Shown piece by piece: positions 46,737 to 55,394 of a DNA stretch of 64,000 bases. Location: assembly GCA_025809375.1 (NCBI GenBank), contig CP099514.1:2294001-2358000 (forward strand), written 5' to 3'. This DNA comes from Bacillus zhangzhouensis. GTDB taxonomy: Bacteria; Bacillota; Bacilli; Bacillales; Bacillaceae. Position numbers and translations under genes: made by a program. Under the pieces are notes generated by a model. It had not been told where the DNA came from. It did not search any database and saw nothing but the letters and a program-made list of their open reading frames with translations. Each line of letters opens with the position of its first letter. Position 1 is the first letter of the stretch.

Positions 46737-47711
46737 CTATTCTTGCGCTTCTTTTTCTTCTATAAACCATTGGTCTAATTTTCTCATCACACCGACCATT
46801 GCTTCCTTCTGTGAGAAAGATGGAAGATTGGCAAACAGCATTCGTTTTGGTGCTTCCAACCCTTCTTTTTTCTTTTGCATCACAAATAAGCTTTTAGCGT
46901 GTTTTTTATCCTTAAACATGGACACTGGCAGCTGAATTAACGCATTCATATACGCATGATCATTGATGAAATTCTTTAATTGTACGCTCTCTTTTCCTTC
47001 AAACAAATCGTTTGGAATGATGAAGAATAAGAAGCCGCCTTCTTTTGTGTATCGAAGGCTTTGTTCAATGAATAAATAATGGGCAAAGGCATGTCCTTCT
47101 TTTGCCTTTAATTCAAAGTCCGCCGCACGCTCATCATTTGGATAGTAGCCGACCGGGAGGCTGCAAACAGTGACATCTACCGGTGAGATCAGAAGCGGCT
47201 CAAGACTGTCCTGGTGGAAAAGCTCGACTTCTTTCTCTACTAAATTCGCCTGAGCCCAAGCAATTTTAATGAGCACATCATCAATTTCAGACGCAAAGCC
47301 CCGTTTTGTTTCTGCAGTGAGGTTGTTTAAAACAGCAAGAAGTAAGTTTCCTGTTCCCGCTGCTGGATCAAAGACAACAAGCTCTTTTTGACCGTCTAAA
47401 AATTTATTCACCAAATAGCTGACAAACAGTCCAATCGTATCTGGTGTCATCTGGCGATTTGGATGAGAAATATCCTTTTGACCTTTCAATACAGCGAACT
47501 GAAACGCTTTACGAATCTGCTCATGATCATAAGCAGCAAAATCTGCTTTCTCTATTAAATCCTTTAATAAACCGTTTCGATCATTTGCTTGAAAAAAGGC
47601 TTCTCCTGCTTCTGCCAAAGCTTCAATATAGGAAATGCTCTGTTGCTTTTTTAATCGAATAGAAGCTGTATCGAGCAGTTCAAAAATCGTATTCACTTGA
47701 TCTTTCTGCAA
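46737..47711 (-). CDS. ytxK: YtxK, N6-adenine methyltransferase-like protein
   Basis: 324 residues. N-terminal helical part resembling the HsdM N-domain, then a Rossmann methyltransferase core: SAM-binding motif I VFDPAAGTGNLLLAVL near residues 113-128, and at the motif IV position SLPVGYYP, where adenine methyltransferases usually have NPPY/DPPY. No restriction or specificity subunit is nearby. The target is unknown. The start is TTG 47709-47711 with GAGGAGA upstream. Conserved next to ackA and tpx in Bacillus. Confidence 0.88.
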   Translation of the reverse strand: MQKDQVNTIFELLDTASIRLKKQQSISYIEALAEAGEAFFQANDRNGLLKDLIEKADFAAYDHEQIRKAFQFAVLKGQKDISHPNRQMTPDTIGLFVSYLVNKFLDGQKELVVFDPAAGTGNLLLAVLNNLTAETKRGFASEIDDVLIKIAWAQANLVEKEVELFHQDSLEPLLISPVDVTVCSLPVGYYPNDERAADFELKAKEGHAFAHYLFIEQSLRYTKEGGFLFFIIPNDLFEGKESVQLKNFINDHAYMNALIQLPVSMFKDKKHAKSLFVMQKKKEGLEAPKRMLFANLPSFSQKEAMVGVMRKLDQWFIEEKEAQE

Positions 47712-47752
47712 TGCTTTTCTCTCCTCGCTTTATTAAAAGCTATATGTTCTCA

Positions 47753-47786
47753 TTGAAAAGAGCCCCAGGATGAAGCCGGAGCTCTT
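47753..47786 (-). terminator. Terminator of tpx
   Basis: AAGAGC (47758-47763) pairs with GCTCTT (47781-47786), with inner CC/GG pairs, followed by TTTTC on the minus strand. Confidence 0.7.
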
Positions 47787-47799
47787 GTCGATGCTGCTT

Positions 47800-48300
47800 T
47801 TATAACAGTGATTTTGCAGCTTCAATGGCTTTTTCATAATTTGGGTGATTCGTTGCTTCACTAACGTATTCAGTGTAAACCACTTTTCCGTTAGGGTCTA
47901 ATACGAAGACTGCGCGCGCCAATAAACGTAATTCTTTCATATACACTCCGAATGCTTCACCAAATGACATATCTCTGTGATCAGATAATGTCTCCACATT
48001 TTCAATTCCGTTTGCTCCGCACCAGCGTGCTTGTGCAAATGGAAGGTCTGCACTAATCGTATAAATATTGACTGGGCCTAAACCCGCTGCCTCTTCATTG
48101 AAACGTCTTGTTTGTGCGTCACACACACCTGTATCAATAGAAGGAATCACCGAGATAATCGTCACTTTTCCTGCTAAATCAGAAAGTGAAACTTCTCCGA
48201 GTGAGTTCGTTAAAACCGTAAAATCAGGAGCCTGCTCGCCTACTTTTACTTCTTTTCCTACAAGTGTGACAGGACTTCCTTTAAATGTGATCGATGCCAA
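47800..48300 (-). CDS. tpx: Thiol peroxidase (Tpx), 2-Cys peroxiredoxin
   Basis: Reduces hydrogen and alkyl peroxides using thioredoxin. 166 residues: peroxidatic Cys60 in [13 protein letters not shown], resolving Cys94 in ARWCGANG, and conserved LPFAQARW. The start is TTG at 48298-48300, eight bases after GGGAGG. Cytosolic. Confidence 0.96.
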   Translation of the reverse strand: MASITFKGSPVTLVGKEVKVGEQAPDFTVLTNSLGEVSLSDLAGKVTIISVIPSIDTGVCDAQTRRFNEEAAGLGPVNIYTISADLPFAQARWCGANGIENVETLSDHRDMSFGEAFGVYMKELRLLARAVFVLDPNGKVVYTEYVSEATNHPNYEKAIEAAKSLL

Positions 48301-48382
48301 AACAATTCCTCCCTTATCAAATGTATGGTTCTATCATAGTAGAGAAAACAAAAAACTGCAAAGCCTAATCGTCCATTTTGAA

Positions 48383-48413
48383 AAAAAGTTAACTGCAGCG
48401 CAGCTAACTTTTT
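48383..48413. terminator. Terminator of ytfJ
   Basis: AAAAAGTTA and TAACTTTTT arms with inner CTG/CAG; T/A runs on both sides. The ytfJ stop (48412-48414) lies at its edge. Confidence 0.8.
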
Positions 48414-48864
48414 AAAGGTCTATGTCATCTAGTTTTCGTTCTTTGTGACGGTGCTCCCGCTCATCCTTCTTAAACATGTGCTGAAGACGTTCAATTGCTT
48501 GAGGAGCAGAATCCAATATTTTATCGAGCAGATGTGTGTGTTCATCCAAATGAAGCATTCGAACTCCGTTTGTTCCTACAATTAAGAAGGCAATTGGTGT
48601 AATCGACACCCCACCGCCGCTTCCGCCGCCAAATGGGAGTCTCGGTTCTTTTCGTTCCTGTTCATCAGAACGCTTTTCTTTCTTTTGGTTCCCATTAAAT
48701 TCACTGCCGCCGGCTGCAAATCCAAAACCAACCTTTGACACAGTGAGAATGACACTGCCGTCAGGGGTTTCAACTGGATCGCCGATGATTGTATTCACAT
48801 CTATCATTTCTTTTAAGTTTTCCATCGCTGTCTTCATGAGACCTTGGATTGGGTGATCTGCCAT
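48412..48864 (-). CDS. ytfJ: GerW-family sporulation protein YtfJ
   Basis: 150 residues. GerW/YtfJ family: N-terminal HPIQGLMKTAMENLKEMIDVNTIIGDP, central VSKVGFGFAAGGSEF, a glycine-rich GGGSGGGVSITPIAFLIV and an acidic/basic C-terminal tail. In B. subtilis it is a forespore product linked to dipicolinate-related germination. ATG 48862-48864 with AAGGAGG upstream; follows ytfI by 14 bases. Confidence 0.92.
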   Translation of the reverse strand: MADHPIQGLMKTAMENLKEMIDVNTIIGDPVETPDGSVILTVSKVGFGFAAGGSEFNGNQKKEKRSDEQERKEPRLPFGGGSGGGVSITPIAFLIVGTNGVRMLHLDEHTHLLDKILDSAPQAIERLQHMFKKDEREHRHKERKLDDIDL

Positions 48865-48878
48865 TTTCGGGTTCCTCC

Positions 48879-49568
48879 TTAAACAGATGATTCATTCTTC
48901 GTTGCTTGAAGAGAGGCACTTTTTCTCGCCTTTCTTCCTTTTAACCAATGGACAAGTAAACGAATGGCTGCAAGCATAGCATGTCCAATACGAAAGTAAG
49001 CTATACATGTAAACTGAGTCTGTGACACATTGTGCTGAAAGGTCGGAATGACTTCATACACCGGTTTATGCTTAAAGGTGAGATGCTCCTGCAAAAAAGC
49101 AATCAGTGCTCCTTTAACTGACCACACACCGCCGGCTGCTACACCTGTTAAAGCGGCGTCATGAAAACCGATCCATGTCGACCAGTGAAATGAGACAACC
49201 CTTATGTGGATGAAGAACTTGCGCAAGATTCGGTTTAAATCGACAATCTCTTTTGTGATGCGCTCCATTTGATGGAGGATTTGCTTCATATCACGTTTTC
49301 CTACTTTTCTATGCATCGATTCTTTTTCGTGATCAAGCGTTTTGGCGCTCTCCATTTTCTTTTCACGAATATCAAGCGTTTGGTCTTCTGGATTGACCCT
49401 CACCATAGGAATCTCTTTTTTGAGTCTGACCAAACCATATAAGGTGATGACCTTCAGTGCAATGTGGTCATTGTCGTTTGTATGCGAATAGTCCAGCGAA
49501 ATGGTTACTTTCATGAAAATCAACAAGATCACAAGAAACACAAACGCTGCGATCCAAACGTATAGCAC
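48879..49568 (-). CDS. ytfI: DUF2953 protein YtfI
   Basis: About 229 residues: an N-terminal membrane anchor (VWIAAFVFLVILLIFM), then a DUF2953-type soluble domain (VITLYGLVRLKKEIPMV) with a basic C-terminal amphipathic tail. Function unknown; always paired with ytfJ, so probably sporulation-related. The start is uncertain: GTG 49566-49568 has GGAGG 11 bases upstream, while GTG 49575-49577 and ATG 49584-49586 are also in frame. Confidence 0.8.
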   Translation of the reverse strand: MLYVWIAAFVFLVILLIFMKVTISLDYSHTNDNDHIALKVITLYGLVRLKKEIPMVRVNPEDQTLDIREKKMESAKTLDHEKESMHRKVGKRDMKQILHQMERITKEIVDLNRILRKFFIHIRVVSFHWSTWIGFHDAALTGVAAGGVWSVKGALIAFLQEHLTFKHKPVYEVIPTFQHNVSQTQFTCIAYFRIGHAMLAAIRLLVHWLKGRKARKSASLQATKNESSV

Positions 49569-49644
49569 TGTGCTCACTTCCTCCATAACAAATGATGCTT
49601 TCCCTACGATTATGGCTCTCATTCTGGATTTTATACCCAATCAA

Positions 49645-49678
49645 TAAAAAAGAGTTTGACCGGTATCCGGCCAAACTC
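49645..49678 (-). terminator. Terminator of sppA-yteJ
   Basis: GAGTTTG.CCGG (49652-49663) pairs with CCGG.CAAACTC (49667-49678), loop of three, followed by six T residues on the minus strand. Confidence 0.9.
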
Positions 49679-49684
49679 CTCTGA

Positions 49685-50209
49685 TCATACGTTTGATTCT
49701 GTTTTTTCATATAAATGTTCATGGACGACCGCGGTATCGGCAAAGTAATCATGAACCCCTTGCTTTTTCGGTGAGAACCCAACGACAGCATAGAGAATAA
49801 AGATCGTATTAATGTAGCGTCCCACAATCTCTCTAAAGAAAATAACATCCCAAGCCAGCTTCTTCTCAGGTTCAAGTGAGATCACTTTAATCCCAAACAC
49901 CATCTTTCCAAGTGTTTGTTGATAGATTTTCGTCATGATGGCGAAATAAAGGAGGAATACAATTGTCGTTGTGACGGAAAACGGAGAAAACCATCCCCCT
50001 CCTTTGGACCAGCCAAACAGACTAAAGATTGGAGAAACTGTCAAATGGTTTACACCCCAGACGACGAGCCAATCAAGAATAAATGCCCAAAATCTAATCC
50101 AAAAACCTGCAAATGCCTGTGCTTCAATTGAAGCGCGCTTCACAAAGGCCGGCTTTGATTCTTCGTCTTGGCTGCGGCTTTCGCTTACTTCATCGAATGT
50201 AGAATCCAT
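49685..50209 (-). CDS. yteJ: RDD family membrane protein YteJ
   Basis: 174 residues: a charged N-terminal tail, then the RDD domain (GFWIRFWAFILDWLVVWG with the R and D residues of the family; a second conserved stretch is RYINTIFILY) with three hydrophobic segments. It lies 14 bases after sppA, behind AGGAGGGAT. In B. subtilis YteJ acts with SppA in resistance to lantibiotics and membrane stress; YteJ inhibits SppA activity. Confidence 0.9.
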   Translation of the reverse strand: MDSTFDEVSESRSQDEESKPAFVKRASIEAQAFAGFWIRFWAFILDWLVVWGVNHLTVSPIFSLFGWSKGGGWFSPFSVTTTIVFLLYFAIMTKIYQQTLGKMVFGIKVISLEPEKKLAWDVIFFREIVGRYINTIFILYAVVGFSPKKQGVHDYFADTAVVHEHLYEKTESNV

Positions 50210-50223
50210 CTATGATCCCTCCT

Positions 50224-51225
50224 TTATTTTGAATAGAGATACATCGGTTTAGACCCATTTGAGCCAGCCAGTGTTTCTTTTAGATTCAGAAAATCAATCT
50301 CGCTTTTAAAGAGCTTGCTTGCACTCATGTTGAAGAGAGAGTTCCAGCCAAAGCTTTGAGAATAGCTGACCACTGTTGCTCCTTTTAAGCCTTTTTCATT
50401 TTTCTTCATCGCTTTTAAAGCATCTTCATAATACCCAAGTTCATCGACTAATCCGTTCGATTTTGCTTGTGTCCCGTCATATACTCGGCCGTCAGCAATT
50501 TTTTTGACTTCCTGTTTTGACATGCCTCGTCCCTCAGAGATCACTTTAACAAATCCTTCATAAGAGTTGTCGACCATGCTTTGCATAATGTTGCGCTCAT
50601 CTTTTGTCATATCACGGTTTGGAGACATGATGTCTTTGAATTTCCCGCTCTTAATTGTTTCATATTTAATACCCAAATTATCTGCCAGCTTTGCATAATT
50701 CAAGCTTTGCATAATGACACCTAACGATCCTGTTAATGTTTCAGGAGAAGCAAAGATTTTCTTCGCTGGAGTTGACACGTAGTAGCCACCAGAAGCTGCC
50801 ATTGAACCCATAGATACATAAATCGGCTTCTTCGCTTTTTTCACTTCTTCTAATTTTTTATGTATTTCAGCACTTTCATAGACACCGCCACCAGGAGAGT
50901 TTACGCGCAGCAGTACGCCTTTTACAGAAGCATCCTCTTTCGCTTTATCTAGTTCCTTGAGGAATGCACGATGATCATAACCTTCTCCGCCTAATAGGCT
51001 CGATGCGCCGCCATTATCTTGAATGGTTCCATTAATCTCAAGAACAGCAATCTTGCCTGCACCGCTGCCATGCTCTAGTACTTTCTCTTCTATTTCATCC
51101 CCGAATTGATAGCTCATTTTATTGTCATTGAGACTATCGAACAAGGCCATCGTGACACTCATCACAATTGAAAATCCGAAAACACCAAGTGCAATAATTA
51201 GCGCTACCCATCTTTTCGCATTCAT
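50224..51225 (-). CDS. sppA: Signal peptide peptidase SppA
   Basis: Membrane-anchored serine protease with a Ser-Lys dyad that degrades leftover signal peptides. 333 residues: N-terminal anchor ([19 protein letters not shown]), substrate groove ([17 protein letters not shown]), catalytic Ser in [13 protein letters not shown] and Lys in [16 protein letters not shown] with AAGGAGGAG upstream. The SigW-type promoter makes it an envelope-stress gene. Confidence 0.95.
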   Translation of the reverse strand: MNAKRWVALIIALGVFGFSIVMSVTMALFDSLNDNKMSYQFGDEIEEKVLEHGSGAGKIAVLEINGTIQDNGGASSLLGGEGYDHRAFLKELDKAKEDASVKGVLLRVNSPGGGVYESAEIHKKLEEVKKAKKPIYVSMGSMAASGGYYVSTPAKKIFASPETLTGSLGVIMQSLNYAKLADNLGIKYETIKSGKFKDIMSPNRDMTKDERNIMQSMVDNSYEGFVKVISEGRGMSKQEVKKIADGRVYDGTQAKSNGLVDELGYYEDALKAMKKNEKGLKGATVVSYSQSFGWNSLFNMSASKLFKSEIDFLNLKETLAGSNGSKPMYLYSK

Positions 51226-51258
51226 CTTTTTCTCCTCCTTTTTGTCTCACTTCATTCA

Positions 51259-51284
51259 TACGAATGCCCACATGAAATGTTTCA
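51259..51284 (-). promoter_or_regulatory. SigW-type promoter of sppA-yteJ
   Basis: Minus strand TGAAAC (51279-51284), exactly 16 nt, CGTA (51259-51262): the full SigW (ECF) consensus. sppA-yteJ belongs to the SigW regulon in B. subtilis. Confidence 0.88.
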
Positions 51285-51572
51285 CAGGAATTGTGGTTTT
51301 TTACATTTCATTTCAACTTATGATAGCACCTCTCTTAAATAACGATCAACTTTACATCGTCTATCTATGACATGCGCATGACGAAAAGTTGGCTTTTTTA
51401 TCCTCTTCCTGTACCTAATAGGCTAGATCTTCACCGCAACAAAACACCTAAATCATTCTTTCACAGGAAAACGGCTATTCAATTATGCTCAGAATTCAGC
51501 CATTTCAAATCACTTACATCGACTCATTTCTCATCTAGCACATGCGATCATCAGATGGTTCTTTCTTATGTT
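51285..51572. other. sppA-nadK2 divergent gap, no gene seen
   Basis: AT-rich, no supported frame on either strand; weak frames at 51372-51587 lack ribosome sites. The SigW promoter lies at one end and the nadK2 promoter at the other. Confidence 0.55.
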
Positions 51573-51601
51573 TTTACTTTCATATGAAAAAAGTGTAAAA
51601 T
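51573..51601 (+). promoter_or_regulatory. Probable SigA promoter of nadK2
   Basis: TTTACT (51573-51578), 17 nt, TAAAAT (51596-51601), then about 70 bases to the start codon. An AAGGG/CCCTT hairpin lies in the leader near 51611-51627. Confidence 0.5.
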
Positions 51602-51671
51602 GTCAGCAAGGGTTTTCATGTAAGCCCTTTATAATTGGACATTATTTTTGACAGCAAAGGGGAGAACGTCA

Positions 51672-52475
51672 ATGACAGACAATCGCCGCAATGTATTTTT
51701 CTTTTACAAAAAAAATCATGAATTGGATGAACACATTTCTTCTCTCGCGAAACTCGCTACCGATCAAGGCTTTCACGTCGTCAATCGTGCAGAGGATACC
51801 CATATCATTGCTTCAATTGGCGGGGATGGTACATTTCTTCAAGCAGTCCGCAAAACGAACTTCCGGGATGACTGTTTGTATGTAGGGGTATCAAAATCAG
51901 AGAATACGCACCTATACTGCGATTTCTCGTTAGAGCATTTTGATCAAATGATTGATGCCATGAACACTGAACAGCTTGAAGTGAGAAAATATCCGATCAT
52001 CGATGTAAGCGTTGACAGCACAAACCAGTTCCATTGCTTAAATGAACTGTCGATCCGCTCCAGCATTATTAAAACATTTGTGATCGATGTGTATATAGAT
52101 GATTTTCACTTTGAAACTTTTAGAGGCGACGGCATGATTATTTCCACTCCGACTGGTTCAACGGCTTACAATAAATCTGTGAGCGGCGCTGTGGTTGATC
52201 CGATGCTTCCTTGTATGCAAGTCACAGAGCTTGCATCGCTGAATAACAACTCGTACCGTACATTAGGCGCTCCGTTCATCTTGAGCAGTGACCGCAAGCT
52301 GACGCTGAAGGTGGTGCAGGATGGTAACGATCATCCAATTATCGGGCTTGATAACGAAGCGCTCGGCACAAAGCACATCAAACAAATTGATATTGGCCTT
52401 TCAGGAAAAGTGATAAAAACGTTGAAATTAAAAGACAACTCTTACTGGGAAAAAGTAAAACGCAGATTCCTTTAA
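51672..52475 (+). CDS. nadK2: NAD kinase 2
   Basis: Phosphorylates NAD to NADP. 267 residues, starting MTDNRRNVFFFYK at the ATG 51672-51674 with AAAGGGGAG upstream. GGDG motif in ASIGGDGTFLQA and the second family block FRGDGMIISTPTGSTAYNKS, with DNEALGTK near the end. It corresponds to B. subtilis YtdI, the second NAD kinase; the hairpin at 52499-52523 ends its transcript. Confidence 0.94.
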   Translation: MTDNRRNVFFFYKKNHELDEHISSLAKLATDQGFHVVNRAEDTHIIASIGGDGTFLQAVRKTNFRDDCLYVGVSKSENTHLYCDFSLEHFDQMIDAMNTEQLEVRKYPIIDVSVDSTNQFHCLNELSIRSSIIKTFVIDVYIDDFHFETFRGDGMIISTPTGSTAYNKSVSGAVVDPMLPCMQVTELASLNNNSYRTLGAPFILSSDRKLTLKVVQDGNDHPIIGLDNEALGTKHIKQIDIGLSGKVIKTLKLKDNSYWEKVKRRFL

Positions 52476-52498
52476 TCTTATAGATTATGGAGGGTTTT

Positions 52499-52523
52499 AA
52501 GCTCCTTTATGGGGCTTTTTTTT
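52499..52523 (+). terminator. Terminator of nadK2
   Basis: AAGCTCC (52499-52505) pairs with GGGGCTT (52511-52517, one G-T pair), then a T run. Confidence 0.75.
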
Positions 52524-52593
52524 ATGTCTTTTCATTCACAGTCATGGTTATGGTATGATGTCAAAAGTATGAATGTACGAAAAGGAGAACACG

Positions 52594-54036
52594 ATGACAT
52601 TACAACATTTTGATCAATATCCATTAAGTGATGACTTGAAACAAGCGCTAGAAGCGCTTCACTTCCATACACCTACACCCGTTCAGCACGAGACATTATC
52701 CGTTGCTTTTTCAAAGCAGGATTTAATCGTCAAATCTCAGACTGGCAGCGGCAAGACTGCAGCATATGGTCTGCCGATTTGTGAAATGGTTGATTGGGCT
52801 GAAAATAAACCTCAAGCCCTCATCCTTGTCCCGACACGAGAACTCGCCATGCAGGTCAAACAAGACCTCACAAGCCTCGGACGATTCAAACGAATCAAAG
52901 CCGCAGCCATTTTTGGAAAAGCCTCTTTTCAAGCGCAGAAAGTAGAGCTTTCACAGAAGAATCATATTGTGTGCGGGACACCAGGCCGCATTTTGGATCA
53001 CCTTGAGAAAGGTACCCTTTCTTTAGAAAATCTCAAATTTTTCGTGTTAGATGAAGCGGATGAAATGCTGAACATGGGATTTATCGAACAAGTCTCTTCT
53101 ATTATTCAGTATCTGCCGCCAAAACGCATATCGATGCTGTTTTCAGCGACAATGTCTGATGATATGAAAAAATTGAGCGAACAGTTTTTACAAACACCAA
53201 AAGTCATTGAGATTGCCTGTGAAGAAACGTCTGTACAGCACATCTCCCACACCGTAATTGAAACAGAAGAAGAATCGAAATTCTCCCTTCTTCAGCGTAC
53301 GATCGTCATTGAAAATCCCGATCGCTGCATCATTTTCTGTAATACACAAGACCGGGTGAATGAACTCACGATGAAGCTGGACGAATGGGATGTACCCTGT
53401 GACAAAATTCATGGCGGCATGAGACAGGAAGACCGCTTTGATGTGATGGATGAATTTAAAAAAGGTGAATTCCGTTATCTGATTGCAACAGATATAGCAG
53501 CCCGTGGAATTGATGTCAGTGATATGACACATGTCATTCATTATGATCTTCCTTATGAAAAAGAGCGCTATATTCACCGGACTGGTAGAACAGGCAGAGC
53601 GGGGAAAAGCGGGAAAACAATTGCGTTTATGACAAAGAATGCAAAGCCGCTTATTGATGAATTAAAGCAGGCTGCCGGCATAGATTTTCAAACTCAGCCT
53701 TATCCAACAAAGGAAGAAGCAGAAAAGTATGTAGAAAGCTTTGAGGAGAAGATTGAAACGCCTATTCAAAAGGAAAATAAACAGGCAGGCGTTGAGAAGG
53801 ATATTATGAAGCTTTATTTTAACGGCGGAAAGAAAAAGAAGCTGCGGGCTGTTGATTTCGTTGGAACCATTGCCAAAATAGAAGGCGTTAAATTCGATGA
53901 CATTGGAATTATTACAATTCAAGACACGAAGACATATGTAGATATTTTAAACGGCAAAGGCCCTCTTGTGCTGAATGCCATGCGCCACACAACCATTAAA
54001 GGCAAACAGTTAAAAGTACATGAAGCTCGTTCATAA
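52594..54036 (+). CDS. dbpA: ATP-dependent RNA helicase, DbpA type
   Basis: DEAD-box helicase for 50S subunit assembly. 480 residues: Q motif (TPVQHETL), motif I SQTGSGKT, Ia [41 protein letters not shown]. The C-terminal ~75 residues ([28 protein letters not shown], then GKQLKVHEA) are the DbpA RNA-binding domain that recognises hairpin 92 of 23S rRNA, as in B. subtilis YxiN/DbpA. The start ATG 52594-52596 has AAAAGGAG upstream. Its location beside nadK2 differs from B. subtilis dbpA. Confidence 0.92.
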   Translation: MTLQHFDQYPLSDDLKQALEALHFHTPTPVQHETLSVAFSKQDLIVKSQTGSGKTAAYGLPICEMVDWAENKPQALILVPTRELAMQVKQDLTSLGRFKRIKAAAIFGKASFQAQKVELSQKNHIVCGTPGRILDHLEKGTLSLENLKFFVLDEADEMLNMGFIEQVSSIIQYLPPKRISMLFSATMSDDMKKLSEQFLQTPKVIEIACEETSVQHISHTVIETEEESKFSLLQRTIVIENPDRCIIFCNTQDRVNELTMKLDEWDVPCDKIHGGMRQEDRFDVMDEFKKGEFRYLIATDIAARGIDVSDMTHVIHYDLPYEKERYIHRTGRTGRAGKSGKTIAFMTKNAKPLIDELKQAAGIDFQTQPYPTKEEAEKYVESFEEKIETPIQKENKQAGVEKDIMKLYFNGGKKKKLRAVDFVGTIAKIEGVKFDDIGIITIQDTKTYVDILNGKGPLVLNAMRHTTIKGKQLKVHEARS

Positions 54037-54067
54037 AAAGTAAAGGCTCCGCGCCTTTACTTTTTTA
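54035..54067 (+). terminator. Terminator of dbpA
   Basis: AAAAAGTAAAGGC (54035-54047) pairs with GCCTTTACTTTTT (54053-54065), then T; overlaps the stop codon. Confidence 0.9.
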
Positions 54068-54123
54068 TTGATGATGAAATAAACGCACAAACCGTGATCC
54101 TATCAGCCTTTTTGATGCCAAAC

Positions 54124-54166
54124 ATGACAAATGTCATATTGAATACATGATGGGTACTACTATGAA
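54124..54166 (+). promoter_or_regulatory. des promoter with DesR-type palindrome
   Basis: ATGACA-AA-TGTCAT at 54124-54137, directly followed by TTGAAT (54139-54144), 16 nt and TATGAA (54161-54166). Position just upstream of the -35 fits activation by phosphorylated DesR; the -10 is poor, as expected of an activated promoter. Confidence 0.6.
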
Positions 54167-54225
54167 CATGACACTTTTCCTTCTATACTTTGAAGTAGAA
54201 AGAAACAGAAAGGACTTGAACGTTC

Positions 54226-55281
54226 ATGATGACTTCAACAAACACGCAGCAGCAAGCCATTTTAAGAAAACAAGTGGGTCAATTCTCTGGTGCTGATTCG
54301 AAAAAAAGTATCATCCAACTTTTCAATACATTTGTTCCATTTTTTGGACTTTGGTTTCTAGCCTATTATAGTCTAAATATCTCCTATCTTTTAACCCTCT
54401 TTTTTGCGGTCATTGCAGCTGGTTTTTTAGTGCGTGTCTTTATCATTTTTCACGACTGCTGCCACCAATCCTTTTTTAAGCAAAAGCCGCTGAATCACCT
54501 GTTCGGTTTTTTCACTGGTGTACTCACTCTTTTTCCTTATCTTCAATGGCAAAGAAGTCATTCAATTCACCATGCCACAAGCAGTAATTTAGACAAACGC
54601 GGTACTGGTGACATTTGGCTTTTGACAGTAAAAGAATATGAAGAAGCCACGAGATGGACGAAAATCCGTTACAGACTTTACCGCAATCCTTTTGTGATGT
54701 TTGTTTTAGGTCCCATCTTTGTATTTCTTTTTCAAAACCGGTTCAATGTGAAAAGTGCCCGTAAAAAAGAACGCTGGAACACACATTTTACAAACGTGAC
54801 CATTCTTGCGTTAGCAGCCGCAACATGTCTTCTTTTTGGCTGGCAGGAATTCCTGCTTGTTCAAGGTCCGATCTTCTTGATCTCAGGATCTATCGGTGTA
54901 TGGTTGTTTTATGTACAGCATACATTTGAGGACTCATACTTTGAAGCAGATGAACATTGGAACTATGTACAAGCGGCTGTTGAAGGAAGCTCCTTTTACA
55001 AATTGCCAAAGCTTCTTCAATGGTTAACAGGTAATATTGGTTACCATCATGTCCATCATTTAAGCCCAAGAGTACCGAATTATCTTTTAGAGCATGCCCA
55101 TGATCAAAGTGAGCCGCTGCAAAAGGTCCCGACCATCACGTTGAAAACAAGCTTTGAGTCGATGAAATTTAGACTGTGGGATGAGGAAACAAAGGCATTC
55201 GTGACGTTTAAAGAAGCACGTCAATCTAAGAAGATGAACGTCCCTGTGATTAAAGGAGACATTCTCAAGAAAAATGCATAA
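54226..55281 (+). CDS. des: Membrane phospholipid fatty-acid desaturase Des
   Basis: Inserts double bonds into acyl chains of membrane lipids after cold shock (delta-5 in B. subtilis). 351 residues with the three histidine boxes of membrane di-iron desaturases: HDCCH near residue 76, HSIHH near 112, HHVHH near 283, and four hydrophobic segments. It heads des-desK-desR, separated from desK by 113 bases. Confidence 0.96.
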   Translation: MMTSTNTQQQAILRKQVGQFSGADSKKSIIQLFNTFVPFFGLWFLAYYSLNISYLLTLFFAVIAAGFLVRVFIIFHDCCHQSFFKQKPLNHLFGFFTGVLTLFPYLQWQRSHSIHHATSSNLDKRGTGDIWLLTVKEYEEATRWTKIRYRLYRNPFVMFVLGPIFVFLFQNRFNVKSARKKERWNTHFTNVTILALAAATCLLFGWQEFLLVQGPIFLISGSIGVWLFYVQHTFEDSYFEADEHWNYVQAAVEGSSFYKLPKLLQWLTGNIGYHHVHHLSPRVPNYLLEHAHDQSEPLQKVPTITLKTSFESMKFRLWDEETKAFVTFKEARQSKKMNVPVIKGDILKKNA

Positions 55282-55394
55282 TCGGCGCAGGCTCTTTCTT
55301 ACACGAGAAGGGGCTTGTTGTCATTTACAGGATGCACCAATAGGCTGAATTTGATAAAGTAAAGAAAAAGTACAACAAAAAAGGCGGCACACAG

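Noticed and set aside
46737-47711. YtxK as part of a restriction-modification system
   Set aside because: Neighbours are ackA and tpx; no specificity or nuclease gene nearby, and motif IV is atypical.
51372-51587. 71-codon frame upstream of nadK2
   Set aside because: No ribosome site, and the likely nadK2 promoter lies within it.
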